A DNA stretch of 64,000 bases from Streptomyces hilarionis (GTDB lineage Bacteria; Actinomycetota; Actinomycetes; Streptomycetales; Streptomycetaceae): NCBI RefSeq assembly GCF_024539675.1, contig NZ_JAHHIT010000050.1, positions 17,890-81,889 on the forward strand. The letters are read 5' to 3'. The notes under the pieces are model-generated. The model had not been told where the DNA came from. It did no database searches and saw only the letters and a program-made list of their open reading frames with translations. Position 1 is the first letter of the stretch, and each line of letters starts with the position of its first letter. The translations under genes and the position numbers were made by a program. This document shows positions 22,437 through 30,199 of the stretch, piece after piece.

Positions 22437-23582
22437 GTGAACCCGCATGCCTCGGTCGTCGTCATCGGCGGCGGGGTGATGGGCACGGCCATCGCCTACC
22501 ACCTCGCCGCCGCCGGCGTCCGCGACGTCCTGCTGCTGGAACGGGACGAGCTCGCGGCCGGATCCACCTCGAAGGCCGCCGGAGGAGTCCGCGCCCAGTT
22601 CTCCGACGAGCTGAACGTCCGGCTCGGGGCGCGCAGCCTGGAGGCGTTCGCGCGGTTCGGGGAGGAGATCGGCCACGACATCGGGCTGCGCCGCGTCGGC
22701 TACCTCTTCCTGCTGTCGACCCCGCAGGAGGTCGCCTCCTTCGAGGCGGGCGTGCGGCTCCAGAACGCGCTCGGCGTGCCCAGCCGGATGATCGACCCGG
22801 CCGAGGCGCGCCGTCTGTCCCCGCTGGTGCGCACCGAGGGGTTACTCGCGGCCGCGTTCTCGCCGGACGACGGTCACTGCACCCCCGAAGCCGTCGTCCA
22901 CGGGTACGCGGCCGCGGCCCGCCGGTGCGGGGCGCGCATCCTGCGCCACACCGCCGTCACCGGCATCGACCGGCAGGGCGACATGATCACCGCGGTGCGC
23001 ACCACGCTCGGCCCGATCGCCACGAACACGGTGATCTGCGCGGCCGGCGCCTGGTCCCGGTCCGTCGGCGCGATGGCCGGCGTGGACCTGCCCGTGCGGC
23101 CGCTGCGCCGCCAGATCGCCGTCACCGAACCGGTCCCGGGCCTCCCGCCGGACCTCCCCATGACGATCGACTTCTCCAGCAGCCTCTACTTCCACGCCGA
23201 GGGCCCCGGCCTCCTCGTCGGCATGTCCGACCCGGACGAGCGGCCCGGCTTCGCCACCGACACCCACGACCGGTGGATCCCCCGCCTCACCGCGGCCATG
23301 GAGCGCCGCGCCCCCGCCCTCCTCGACCTGCGCCGCACGGGCGGCTGGGCGGGCCTGTACGAGGTGACCCCCGACCACAACGCCCTGATCGGCGAGGCCA
23401 CGACGGTCTCGCGCTTCCTGTACGCGACCGGCTTCTCCGGTCACGGCTTCCTCCAGGGCCCGGCCGTCGGCGAGGTCGTCCGCGACCTGTATCTGGGCCG
23501 CGTACCCTTCGTGGACGTCGCCCCCCTGAGCGCCGACCGCTTCGCGTCCGGCGCCCCGCGTCCGGAGGTCAACCGCGTATGA
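22437..23582 (+). CDS. FAD-dependent amine/amino-acid oxidoreductase (DAO family)
   Basis: 381 residues. The FAD-binding dinucleotide fold is at residues 6-20 (VVVIGGGVMGTAIAYHL) with an acidic end of beta-2 (LLLERDELAAGSTSKAAGG). The C-terminal FAD site is seen as YATGFSGHGFLQGPAVGE, and the GLYEVTPDHN run is typical of sarcosine oxidase-like enzymes. It would oxidise a secondary or primary amine with FAD. GTG at 22437 has AAAGGAG 7 nt upstream. Codon 136 is TTA (22842-22844), read only by the bldA tRNA in Streptomyces, so translation is probably tied to development. It overlaps the next gene by 4 bp; with two saccharopine dehydrogenase-type enzymes, lysine-derived amines are plausible substrates. 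Confidence 0.8.
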   Translation: MNPHASVVVIGGGVMGTAIAYHLAAAGVRDVLLLERDELAAGSTSKAAGGVRAQFSDELNVRLGARSLEAFARFGEEIGHDIGLRRVGYLFLLSTPQEVASFEAGVRLQNALGVPSRMIDPAEARRLSPLVRTEGLLAAAFSPDDGHCTPEAVVHGYAAAARRCGARILRHTAVTGIDRQGDMITAVRTTLGPIATNTVICAAGAWSRSVGAMAGVDLPVRPLRRQIAVTEPVPGLPPDLPMTIDFSSSLYFHAEGPGLLVGMSDPDERPGFATDTHDRWIPRLTAAMERRAPALLDLRRTGGWAGLYEVTPDHNALIGEATTVSRFLYATGFSGHGFLQGPAVGEVVRDLYLGRVPFVDVAPLSADRFASGAPRPEVNRV

Positions 23583-24661
23583 CGGCACTCCACCTGTGGC
23601 TGCGCCACGAGGTCCGCGCCACCGAACGGCGCACCCCCGTCGTCCCCGACGACGCCCGCCGCCTCATCGAGGCGGGCGTGCGCCTGAGCGTCGAGGACTG
23701 CCCGCAGCGCGTCTTCCCGACCCGGGACTACGAGGCCGTCGGCGCGCGGATCGTCCCGGCCGGCTCGTGGACCTCCGCGCCGGACGACGCCGTCGTCCTC
23801 GGTCTCAAGGAACTCCCCGACGAGCCGGGCGAGCTGAGGCACCGTCATGTTTTTTTCGGGCACGCCTACAAGCGCCAGCCGGGAGCGGCGGCGTTGCTCC
23901 GCCGGTTCGACGCCGGCGGCGGGGCGCTCCTCGATCTGGAGTACCTGGTCGACGACGACGGCCGGCGGCTCGCCGCCTTCGGGTTCTGGGCGGGCTACCT
24001 CGGCGCCGCCCTCGCGGTCCTCCAGCACCGCGGCGGGCTGACCGCTCCGCTCGTTCCCACCGACAAGGACGAGTTGGACGCGGCCCTGCGTCAAACGGAG
24101 CACGCGCGCGGGGAGTTCACGGCCCTCGTCGTCGGCGCCCTGGGCCGCAGCGGCCGGGGCGCGCGGGCCGCCTTCGCCACGGCCGGCGTCGACCCCACCT
24201 GCTGGGACCTGGCGCAGACCCGCGACCTGGACCGGCCCGCACTGCTCGCGCACGACGTGATGGTCAACTGCGTCCTCGCCACCACCCCCGTCCCGCCGTT
24301 CGTCCGCGAGCAGGACCTGGACGACCCCGTCCGCCGGCTGCGCACCCTGTCCGACGTCACCTGCGACGTGGGCTCGCCGCTCAACGTCCTGCCGGTGTAC
24401 GACCGCACGACCGAGTGGGCCGACCCGGTGCGGCGGCTGCGCAAGGACCCCCCGCTGGACCTGATCGCCATCGACAACCTGCCGTCCCTGCTGCCGCGCG
24501 AGTCCAGCGTCGACTTCTCGGCGGCGCTCACCCCGCTGCTCGCCGACTTCGGGACCGGCGGGGCCTGGGGTCGCTGTCTGGACCGCTTCCACGAGGCGAG
24601 CCGCGAACCCGGCCCGGACGCGGGGCGGTTCGGCGCGCCGGGGGAGGACGGCCGTGGCTGA
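23579..24661 (+). CDS. Saccharopine dehydrogenase (L-lysine-forming type)
   Basis: 360 residues, the length of yeast Lys1-type enzymes. The catalytic pair is recognisable: K77 in LGLKELP and H95 in VFFGHAYKRQ, corresponding to Lys77 and His96 of the yeast enzyme. AFGFWAGYLGAALAVL and VVGALGRSGRGA represent the dinucleotide domain. It interconverts lysine plus 2-oxoglutarate and saccharopine using NAD(H). The ATG overlaps the FAD enzyme stop; the end overlaps the next gene by 8 bp. A run of seven T (23850-23856) codes for Val-Phe-Phe next to the active site, which is rare in such GC-rich DNA and could allow slippage. Confidence 0.8.
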   Translation: MTALHLWLRHEVRATERRTPVVPDDARRLIEAGVRLSVEDCPQRVFPTRDYEAVGARIVPAGSWTSAPDDAVVLGLKELPDEPGELRHRHVFFGHAYKRQPGAAALLRRFDAGGGALLDLEYLVDDDGRRLAAFGFWAGYLGAALAVLQHRGGLTAPLVPTDKDELDAALRQTEHARGEFTALVVGALGRSGRGARAAFATAGVDPTCWDLAQTRDLDRPALLAHDVMVNCVLATTPVPPFVREQDLDDPVRRLRTLSDVTCDVGSPLNVLPVYDRTTEWADPVRRLRKDPPLDLIAIDNLPSLLPRESSVDFSAALTPLLADFGTGGAWGRCLDRFHEASREPGPDAGRFGAPGEDGRG

Positions 24662-25826
24662 CGCCGTGCCCGCCACCGGCACGGTCCACTGGATCGGCGC
24701 CGGCCTCTCCACGGGCAGCGGCCTGGCCGCCCTGTGCGAGCACGCCGACCGCGTCCGCCTGTGGCACCGCACCGTGCGACGCGCGGCCGCGGCCCTGGAC
24801 GGGCTGGGCCTGACCGGACGCGCCGAGCCGCGCGCCTACACCCTGGACGCGCTCGCCGCCGAGCTGTCCCCGGGGGACGTCGTGGTGTCGATGCTGCCCG
24901 CGCCCGACCACGGCCCGCTGCTCGAGGTGTGCGTGGCCGCCCGGGCCCACTTCGCGTGCTCCAGCTACGCGGCGGACGCCGTGTGCGCGCAGGCGCCGGC
25001 GGCGGCCGCGGCCGGGGTCGTCGTCCTCACCGAGGCCGGACTGGACCCGGGCGTGGACCATCTCTTCGCGCACAGCCTCGTCGCCCGGGCCCGGCGGGCG
25101 ATCGGGGAGCGCACGCCCGCCGCGTACCGTCTCACCTCCTACTGCGGAGGCGTCCCCGCGGTCCCCGACGACTTCAGGTACCGGTTCAGCTGGGCCCCGC
25201 TCGGCGTCCTCAACGCCCTGCGCACGCGCGCGCGTTACCTCGACGACGGTGTCGAGACCGTCGTCGACCGGCCGTGGGAGGCCACCCGCGGCCACCTCGT
25301 CGGCGGCGAGCGGTTCGAGGCCTACCCCAACCGCGACAGCCTCCCGTTCATCGGGCAGTACGCGCTGCCCCCGGCCTGGCGGCCGCTCGTCTTCGTGCGC
25401 GGGACGCTGCGCCTGGACGGCTGGCTGCGGGCCTGGGACGCGGTGTTCGAGGAGCTGAGGACGGGGGACGACGCGCGGATCGCCGCGCTCGCCCGGGAAC
25501 TGGCGGCCGCCCACCCGACCACGGCCGCCGACCGCGACCGTGTCGTCCTGTCCGTGGCGCTGGAGGTGACCGCGGACCCGGACTCCCGCGCCGGGGACGC
25601 CGGCTCCTGGTCCGGCGAGTACCTCCTGGACCTGGAGGGCGACGCCGACGAGAGCGCGATGGCCCGCTGCGTCTCCCGCCCGCTGGCGCTCGGCGTGCGG
25701 CACGTCCTCGACGGGTCGCTGCCGCCGGGGCTGGGCAGGGCGGCCGGGACGGCCGAGCGCTCCGAGCAGTGGCTGGACGAACTGCGTGCCGACGGACTCG
25801 ACTTCACGCTGCGCGTCACGAACTGA
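24654..25826 (+). CDS. Saccharopine dehydrogenase/reductase family protein (glutamate-forming type)
   Basis: 390 residues. The N-terminal Rossmann motif is HWIGAGLSTGSGLAAL. The central TEAGLDPGVDHLFAH and SYCGGVPAVPDDFRYRFSW match the substrate-domain blocks of Lys9-type saccharopine reductases. It would interconvert saccharopine with aminoadipate semialdehyde plus glutamate. GTG at 24654 overlaps the lysine-forming enzyme by 8 bp, so both halves of the lysine-saccharopine route are translated together, directly after an FAD amine oxidoreductase. Whether the route degrades lysine or makes aminoadipate/pipecolate building blocks cannot be read from the sequence; the TTA codon upstream favours a developmental or secondary-metabolic role. 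Confidence 0.75.
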   Translation: MADAVPATGTVHWIGAGLSTGSGLAALCEHADRVRLWHRTVRRAAAALDGLGLTGRAEPRAYTLDALAAELSPGDVVVSMLPAPDHGPLLEVCVAARAHFACSSYAADAVCAQAPAAAAAGVVVLTEAGLDPGVDHLFAHSLVARARRAIGERTPAAYRLTSYCGGVPAVPDDFRYRFSWAPLGVLNALRTRARYLDDGVETVVDRPWEATRGHLVGGERFEAYPNRDSLPFIGQYALPPAWRPLVFVRGTLRLDGWLRAWDAVFEELRTGDDARIAALARELAAAHPTTAADRDRVVLSVALEVTADPDSRAGDAGSWSGEYLLDLEGDADESAMARCVSRPLALGVRHVLDGSLPPGLGRAAGTAERSEQWLDELRADGLDFTLRVTN

Positions 25827-25833
25827 CGGCGGA

Positions 25834-25853
25834 GTCCGCCGGATCCGGCGGAC
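25834..25853. terminator. Perfect 20-bp palindrome after the saccharopine operon
   Basis: Perfect self-complementary 20-bp sequence starting 8 bp after the stop codon, centred on GGATCC. It can fold as a GC-rich hairpin and lies between convergent operons, so it may serve as a bidirectional terminator. The rest of the gap to 26013 shows nothing recognisable. Confidence 0.45.
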
Positions 25854-26013
25854 CCATCGGGCGCGACGCACGGGCTCCGGTGTACGCACCCGCGTAACCG
25901 GACCCCGTGGAGGCCGATGGCGTGCGTGCGGCCACCGCCGGGTGCGGGGGAGCGCGGGGGCGCGGGGCCGCGCGGGTGTGCGAGCGCCCGTGCGGGCGGC
26001 GGTCCGGCCGCGG

Positions 26014-27243
26014 TCAGCCGGTGATCGCCTCGTGGACCAGCCGTTTGAGGTCGGGATAGAGCTTCAGCGACTTCCGCGGGCGCAGCTGGGTCAGGAACTG
26101 CACGGAGACGTCGTGGGCGGGGTCGACCCAGAAGGTGGTGGTGGCGACGCCGCTCCAGCCGTACGTGCCCAGCCCGCAGGGGGCCTGGGTGCGGCTCGGG
26201 TCGACGACCACGGACACCCCGAGTCCAAAGCCGACCCCGTCGTTTCCCGGCTCGTCGTGGGCGGGACGGCTGCCGAAGGCGCGCAGGTCGGCGCCGCCGG
26301 GGAGGTGGTTGCGGGTCATCAGGTCGACCGTCCCGGGCGCGAGCAGACGCACCCCGTCGAGCTCGCCGCGCCGCCGCAGCAGCTCGCTGAACCGGTGGAC
26401 GTCGTAGGCGGTCGCGACCATGCCGCCGCTGCCCGACAGGAAGCGGGGGCGGCCGAACAGGGGCAGGCCCGCGATGGGCTCGATGCCGCCGCCGTCGGCG
26501 TCCCCGTACAACTCCGCCAGCCGGCCGGCCTGTTCGTCGTTCACCTGGAACCCGGCGTCGGGCATGCCGAGCGGACGGAAGATCCGCTCGGCGAGGAACT
26601 CGTCCAGCGGGCGTCCCGAGACCACTTCGACGACCCGGCCCAGCACGTTCGTGGCCACCGAGTAGTTCCACTGGGTGCCGGGCTCGAACTGAAGCGGCAG
26701 CCGCGCGTACGCCTCCACGGTGCCCGCGAGGTCGGAGCCCGGCAGCACCGCCGAGTCCAGTCCCGCCTCGCGGTACAGGGCGTCCACCGGGTGACAGTGG
26801 TAGAACGCGAAGGTCAGGCCCGCGGTGTGGGTCATCAGATGCCGCACCAGCAGCGGCTGCTCGACCGGCCGGGTGGACAGGTCCGCGCCCGAACCGCCGG
26901 TGTACACGCGCTGGTCGGCGAAGGCCGGCAGATGGTCGGCGACCGGGTCGTCGAGCCCCAGCCGGCCTTCCTCCATCAGTATCAGCGCGGCGACCGAGGT
27001 CACCGGCTTGGTCATGGAGTAGATCCGGTAGAGGGTGTCGGCCTCGACGGGCAGCCCGGCGGCGACGTCGCGGCGCCCGTGGGCGGTGAGGTGCGCGACG
27101 CGGCCGCCGCGTGAGACGGCCAAGAGGTACCCGGGCAGACGCCCTTCGCCGACCAGGTGGGCGAGATGCTGGTCGAGGCGGTCCAGCGCCTTCCCGTCCA
27201 GCCCGGCCTCGCTCGGATCGACCTCTTGTCGCAGCAGTGCCAT
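26014..27243 (-). CDS. Serine hydrolase, beta-lactamase/EstB family
   Basis: 409 residues. The active-site S-x-x-K is SMTK (within YRIYSMTKPVTS), the Y-x-N/S motif is YSV in WNYSVATN, and conserved landmarks HLMTHTAGL and GRPLDEFL are present. No signal peptide is seen, which suits EstB-like cytosolic esterases rather than secreted beta-lactamases. It may hydrolyse esters or inactivate a beta-lactam-like or lactone compound. GGAGGACAAG precedes the ATG. It is the third gene of a leftward unit after a TetR regulator and an MFS exporter (39-bp gap), so detoxification is a reasonable guess. Confidence 0.85.
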   Translation of the reverse strand: MALLRQEVDPSEAGLDGKALDRLDQHLAHLVGEGRLPGYLLAVSRGGRVAHLTAHGRRDVAAGLPVEADTLYRIYSMTKPVTSVAALILMEEGRLGLDDPVADHLPAFADQRVYTGGSGADLSTRPVEQPLLVRHLMTHTAGLTFAFYHCHPVDALYREAGLDSAVLPGSDLAGTVEAYARLPLQFEPGTQWNYSVATNVLGRVVEVVSGRPLDEFLAERIFRPLGMPDAGFQVNDEQAGRLAELYGDADGGGIEPIAGLPLFGRPRFLSGSGGMVATAYDVHRFSELLRRRGELDGVRLLAPGTVDLMTRNHLPGGADLRAFGSRPAHDEPGNDGVGFGLGVSVVVDPSRTQAPCGLGTYGWSGVATTTFWVDPAHDVSVQFLTQLRPRKSLKLYPDLKRLVHEAITG

Positions 27244-27282
27244 CTTGTCCTCCGGTGCGTTCGTTCAAGGCGCGGTCCCGGC

Positions 27283-28743
27283 CTACCCGCCGGGACGGCC
27301 TCCGACCTCATCGTCGCGCAGGGAACGCGCGTACGGACCCCTTTCGGCCCGGTGATCCCTGTGCGTTGCGTCGCTTCCGTCCGCCGGGTGACCAGCGGGG
27401 AAGCCGGCCGGGAGGGCGGTGGCGGCGGGGCGCGCACGGCCCGGCAGCGTCCGGCACAGCGCCGGGGCGGCCGCGGCCGCGCACGCCAGCGCCCACAGGG
27501 GCGAGCGCGGCGCGCCCAGGTCCATGAGCACGGTCGCCGTCGCGACGCCGAGCGCCGGTCCGACGTTCATCGCCGTCTGCTGCAACCCGCCCGCCACCCC
27601 GGCCGACTCGGCGGGCGCCAGCCGGACGACGACATGGGTCGCCGCCACCATCGTCGCGCCGAACCCCGCGCCCACCAGCGCGAATCCGGCGCAGAAGACG
27701 GCGGGAGCCGCGGCGGCGGCGAGGACGAGGAGGCCGAGGGCGAGCACGGCCGTCGCTCCCGTGAGCGTGGCGCGCGCACCGGCCCGGCGCAGCAGGACCG
27801 CGGCGACGGGGGCGGCGGCCACCAGCGACACGGCCAGCGGAAGGCTGAGCAGGGCGCTGTGCAGCGGGGTGAGACCCAGGCCGTCCTGGAGGAGGTAGAC
27901 GCAGGCGAACACCGCGCCGTTCAGCGCCGCCGACGCGACGACGAGCAGACCGAGCGCGGCGCAGACCGGGCGCGGGCCGCGGCCGTCCCCGCCGGTTCGC
28001 CCGAAAGCCGACGACGGCAGCAGGGGGTCCGGGGCGCGTCGCTCGTGCCGCACGAAGGCGACGGCGGCGAGCAGGGCGACCGGCGCCGACCAGGTCACGC
28101 CGGGGAGGGCGACCAGGGTGTGCACCAGACAGGCCAGCGCGAGCGCGAGGAGCAGGGCGCCGGGCAGGTCGAGCGATGTGCCGGCCGACGGCTGTCGCTC
28201 CTCCCGGGAGGCGAGAGCGAGCGCGCCGAAGAGCAGCGCGGGCACGACGTTGACGAGGAACACCGACCGCCAGCCGAACTCGCTGGTCAGCGCCCCGCCG
28301 ACCACGGGCCCGGCGGCCGCCGCCACCCCGATGGCGGCCGTGCGCACCGCGATCGGCGTGCGCAGCCGCTCCGGTGGGAACGACGCCCGCAGCATGCCCA
28401 GCGTGGCCGGTTGCAGCAGCGCCCCGAACACGCCCTGCACGATCCGCAGCCCGATCACCCAGCCCACCCCCGGCGCCACGGCCAGGGCCGCCGAGACGGC
28501 CCCGAAGCCCAGCATGCCCACGGCGAAGACGCGGCGGTGTCCGTGGCGGTCGCCGAGCCGCCCGGCGAACACGAGCAGACTCGCCACCGCGACCAGATAG
28601 CCGGTGCCGGTCCACTGGGCCCCGGCCAGGGAGGCGTGCAGGTCGTGTTGCAGAGCGGGCCGCGCCACGGTGAGCACGGTGCCGTCCAGGGCGACGATCA
28701 CCGCGCCCGCCACGCTGCTCGCCAGCGTGAGGGAGCGGTTCAC
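27283..28743 (-). CDS. MFS drug-efflux transporter, 14-TM (EmrB/QacA-like)
   Basis: 486 residues with about 14 membrane segments. Seen: motif D1-like ALDGTVLTVARPAL in TM1, loop motif GRLGDRHGHRRVFAVG, and motif C-like IGVAAAAGPVVGGALT in TM5. These define proton-driven multidrug exporters of the DHA2 group. GTG at 28743 overlaps the TetR stop (GTGA), so it is co-translated with its likely regulator. The C-terminal 45 residues are polar and disordered. Substrate unknown. Confidence 0.85.
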   Translation of the reverse strand: MNRSLTLASSVAGAVIVALDGTVLTVARPALQHDLHASLAGAQWTGTGYLVAVASLLVFAGRLGDRHGHRRVFAVGMLGFGAVSAALAVAPGVGWVIGLRIVQGVFGALLQPATLGMLRASFPPERLRTPIAVRTAAIGVAAAAGPVVGGALTSEFGWRSVFLVNVVPALLFGALALASREERQPSAGTSLDLPGALLLALALACLVHTLVALPGVTWSAPVALLAAVAFVRHERRAPDPLLPSSAFGRTGGDGRGPRPVCAALGLLVVASAALNGAVFACVYLLQDGLGLTPLHSALLSLPLAVSLVAAAPVAAVLLRRAGARATLTGATAVLALGLLVLAAAAAPAVFCAGFALVGAGFGATMVAATHVVVRLAPAESAGVAGGLQQTAMNVGPALGVATATVLMDLGAPRSPLWALACAAAAAPALCRTLPGRARPAATALPAGFPAGHPADGSDATHRDHRAERGPYARSLRDDEVGGRPGG

Positions 28744-29369
28744 CGCGCGCCCTCGGGCCCCAGGTGCGCGTCCAGCGCCGTGCGCAGCAGCGGCCCGAAG
28801 TCGTCGGCGCCGGTGGCGAGTTGCAGACTGCCCCAGCGCCACAGCTGGGCGATGCCGTGCAGGTTCGCCCACAGCGCGGCCGCGACGGCACGGGCGTCGG
28901 CGTCCGGTCGCACCCGGCCGACGAGCTCCACCAGCACCCCGAACAACGGCAGGCTGGTGTCGCGCAGTCGCAGGTGGCCGCTCTCCAGCAGATCATGACG
29001 GAACATCAGCTCGTACATCCCGGAGTTCTCCAGGGCGAACCGCAGATAGACGCCGCCGAGCGCGGTGAGCTGCCCGCGGGGCTCCGCGCCGTCGTCGCCG
29101 CGGGCCGCGCTCACGCGCGTGGCGAGGTCGGTGAATCCGCGGTGCGCGATGGCCGACAGCAGTTCCAGGTGCGTGGGGAAGTGGCGGCGGGGCGCCCCGT
29201 GCGAGACACCGGCCCGCCGCGCGATCTCGCGCAGGGTCAGCGCGCCGACGCCCTTCTGACGGACGAGGTCCACGCCGACGTCGACGAGACGGGTGCGCAG
29301 GCCGGCGTCGGAGCCGGTGCCGCTCGAGGGCGTCGCGGTCCGTTCCGGATCGGATGCTGGTTCGGTCAT
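28740..29369 (-). CDS. TetR-family regulator of the efflux operon
   Basis: 209 residues. The N-terminal HTH (about 25-70) reads VGALTLREIARRAGVSHGAPRRHFPTHLELL interrupted only by normal variation; a helical ligand-binding domain follows. It sits first in an operon with an MFS exporter (4-bp overlap) and a serine hydrolase, the standard layout of an autoregulated efflux system. The ATG follows directly after an operator/promoter repeat, with -10 hexamer TAGACA 6 nt before it, so the mRNA is probably leaderless. The start is fixed by this arrangement. Confidence 0.85.
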   Translation of the reverse strand: MTEPASDPERTATPSSGTGSDAGLRTRLVDVGVDLVRQKGVGALTLREIARRAGVSHGAPRRHFPTHLELLSAIAHRGFTDLATRVSAARGDDGAEPRGQLTALGGVYLRFALENSGMYELMFRHDLLESGHLRLRDTSLPLFGVLVELVGRVRPDADARAVAAALWANLHGIAQLWRWGSLQLATGADDFGPLLRTALDAHLGPEGAR

Positions 29370-29370
29370 G

Positions 29371-29407
29371 GACAGTGTCTACCAGCGAGGAGTAGACACT
29401 GTCTACT
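29371..29407. promoter_or_regulatory. TetR operator and promoter made of one repeated element
   Basis: Two 12-bp arms GACAGTGTCTAC / GTAGACACTGTC form a perfect inverted repeat with a 9-bp spacer (29371-29403). The right arm also belongs to a perfect 17-bp palindrome (29391-29407). Read leftward, each copy supplies TAGACA, giving -35 and -10 hexamers 18 bp apart, with transcription expected at or next to the TetR ATG. A bound repressor would cover the whole promoter. It may also control the divergent VOC gene. Confidence 0.7.
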
Positions 29408-29581
29408 CTTTCCCGGCCCCCTGCCGGCGGGGACGACGGCCGAGAGGCCTCGGGGGGACCGCGCGGCATCGGTCCGCGGACGTAGGGCCGACGGCCGATG
29501 CCGCGACGCGGCCCGCTGCCTAGGCTGCGGGAGCGGACCGCCGCCCCTGCGCGGACGCCACCCCTGTGAGGAGAAGTCGTC

Positions 29582-29992
29582 ATGCCCGTCAACGGCCGTA
29601 GCCACATCCGCTTCGCCCGGCCCTCGCGCGACCTGGCCGCCGCGGAACGGTTCTGGGGGGAGGGGCTCGGGCTGAGCGTGCTGTGGCGGGCCGAGGGCGG
29701 CGGGGAGCCCGGCGAGCACGACCTGCTCATGCTCGGCTGGCCGGACGCCGGCTGGCATCTGGAGCTCGTCCACGAGCCGGGCCGCCCGGTCGAGCCGCGC
29801 CCGACCGAGGAGGACCTGCTCGTGGTCTACGTCGACGGTCCCGTGCCGGACGACCTGGTGGCCCGGCTGGAGCGGAACGGGGGCCGGCGGACGCAGTCGC
29901 CCAACCCGTACTGGAACGAGTGGGGCGTGACCGTCGAGGACCCGGACGGATACCGGCTGGTGCTGTGCCGGCGCGGCTGGTCGAACGCCTGA
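29582..29992 (+). CDS. VOC-family (glyoxalase/bleomycin-resistance) protein
   Basis: 136 residues, the size of a single-chain two-module vicinal-oxygen-chelate protein. The fold is seen from SHIRFARPSRDLAAAERFW to the final VEDPDGYRLVLCRRG, with metal-ligand-like His in the first strand and Glu in the centre (WHLELVHEPG). GAGGAGAAG precedes the ATG. Family members are glyoxalase-like lyases, dioxygenases or drug-binding resistance proteins. Its position divergent from an efflux operon, across the shared operator region, makes a resistance or detoxification role possible. Confidence 0.75.
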   Translation: MPVNGRSHIRFARPSRDLAAAERFWGEGLGLSVLWRAEGGGEPGEHDLLMLGWPDAGWHLELVHEPGRPVEPRPTEEDLLVVYVDGPVPDDLVARLERNGGRRTQSPNPYWNEWGVTVEDPDGYRLVLCRRGWSNA

Positions 29993-30082
29993 CGCCCCGC
30001 GGCCCGAGCGGTCCGGCGCGGGCCGCGGCCGCCCGCACGGCCGACCGGGCGGGCCTGGACGACGCTCGGGACCTCCGAGCCG

Positions 30083-30115
30083 CGCCGCGCCGCGCTGGGA
30101 GCCCCCGGCGCGGCG
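30083..30115. terminator. Hairpin between convergent VOC and MHS genes
   Basis: Perfect 10-bp stem CGCCGCGCCG / CGGCGCGGCG with a 13-nt loop, 90 bp after the VOC stop and 85 bp after the convergent transporter stop. Probably a bidirectional terminator. Confidence 0.45.
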
Positions 30116-30199
30116 GCTTCCCGGAGGCCCGCCCGACCCGGGGTCACGCTCGGGCCGGCCGGCCGCCGGGGCTCGGTGCGGGGAGCCCCGGCGGCGGGG

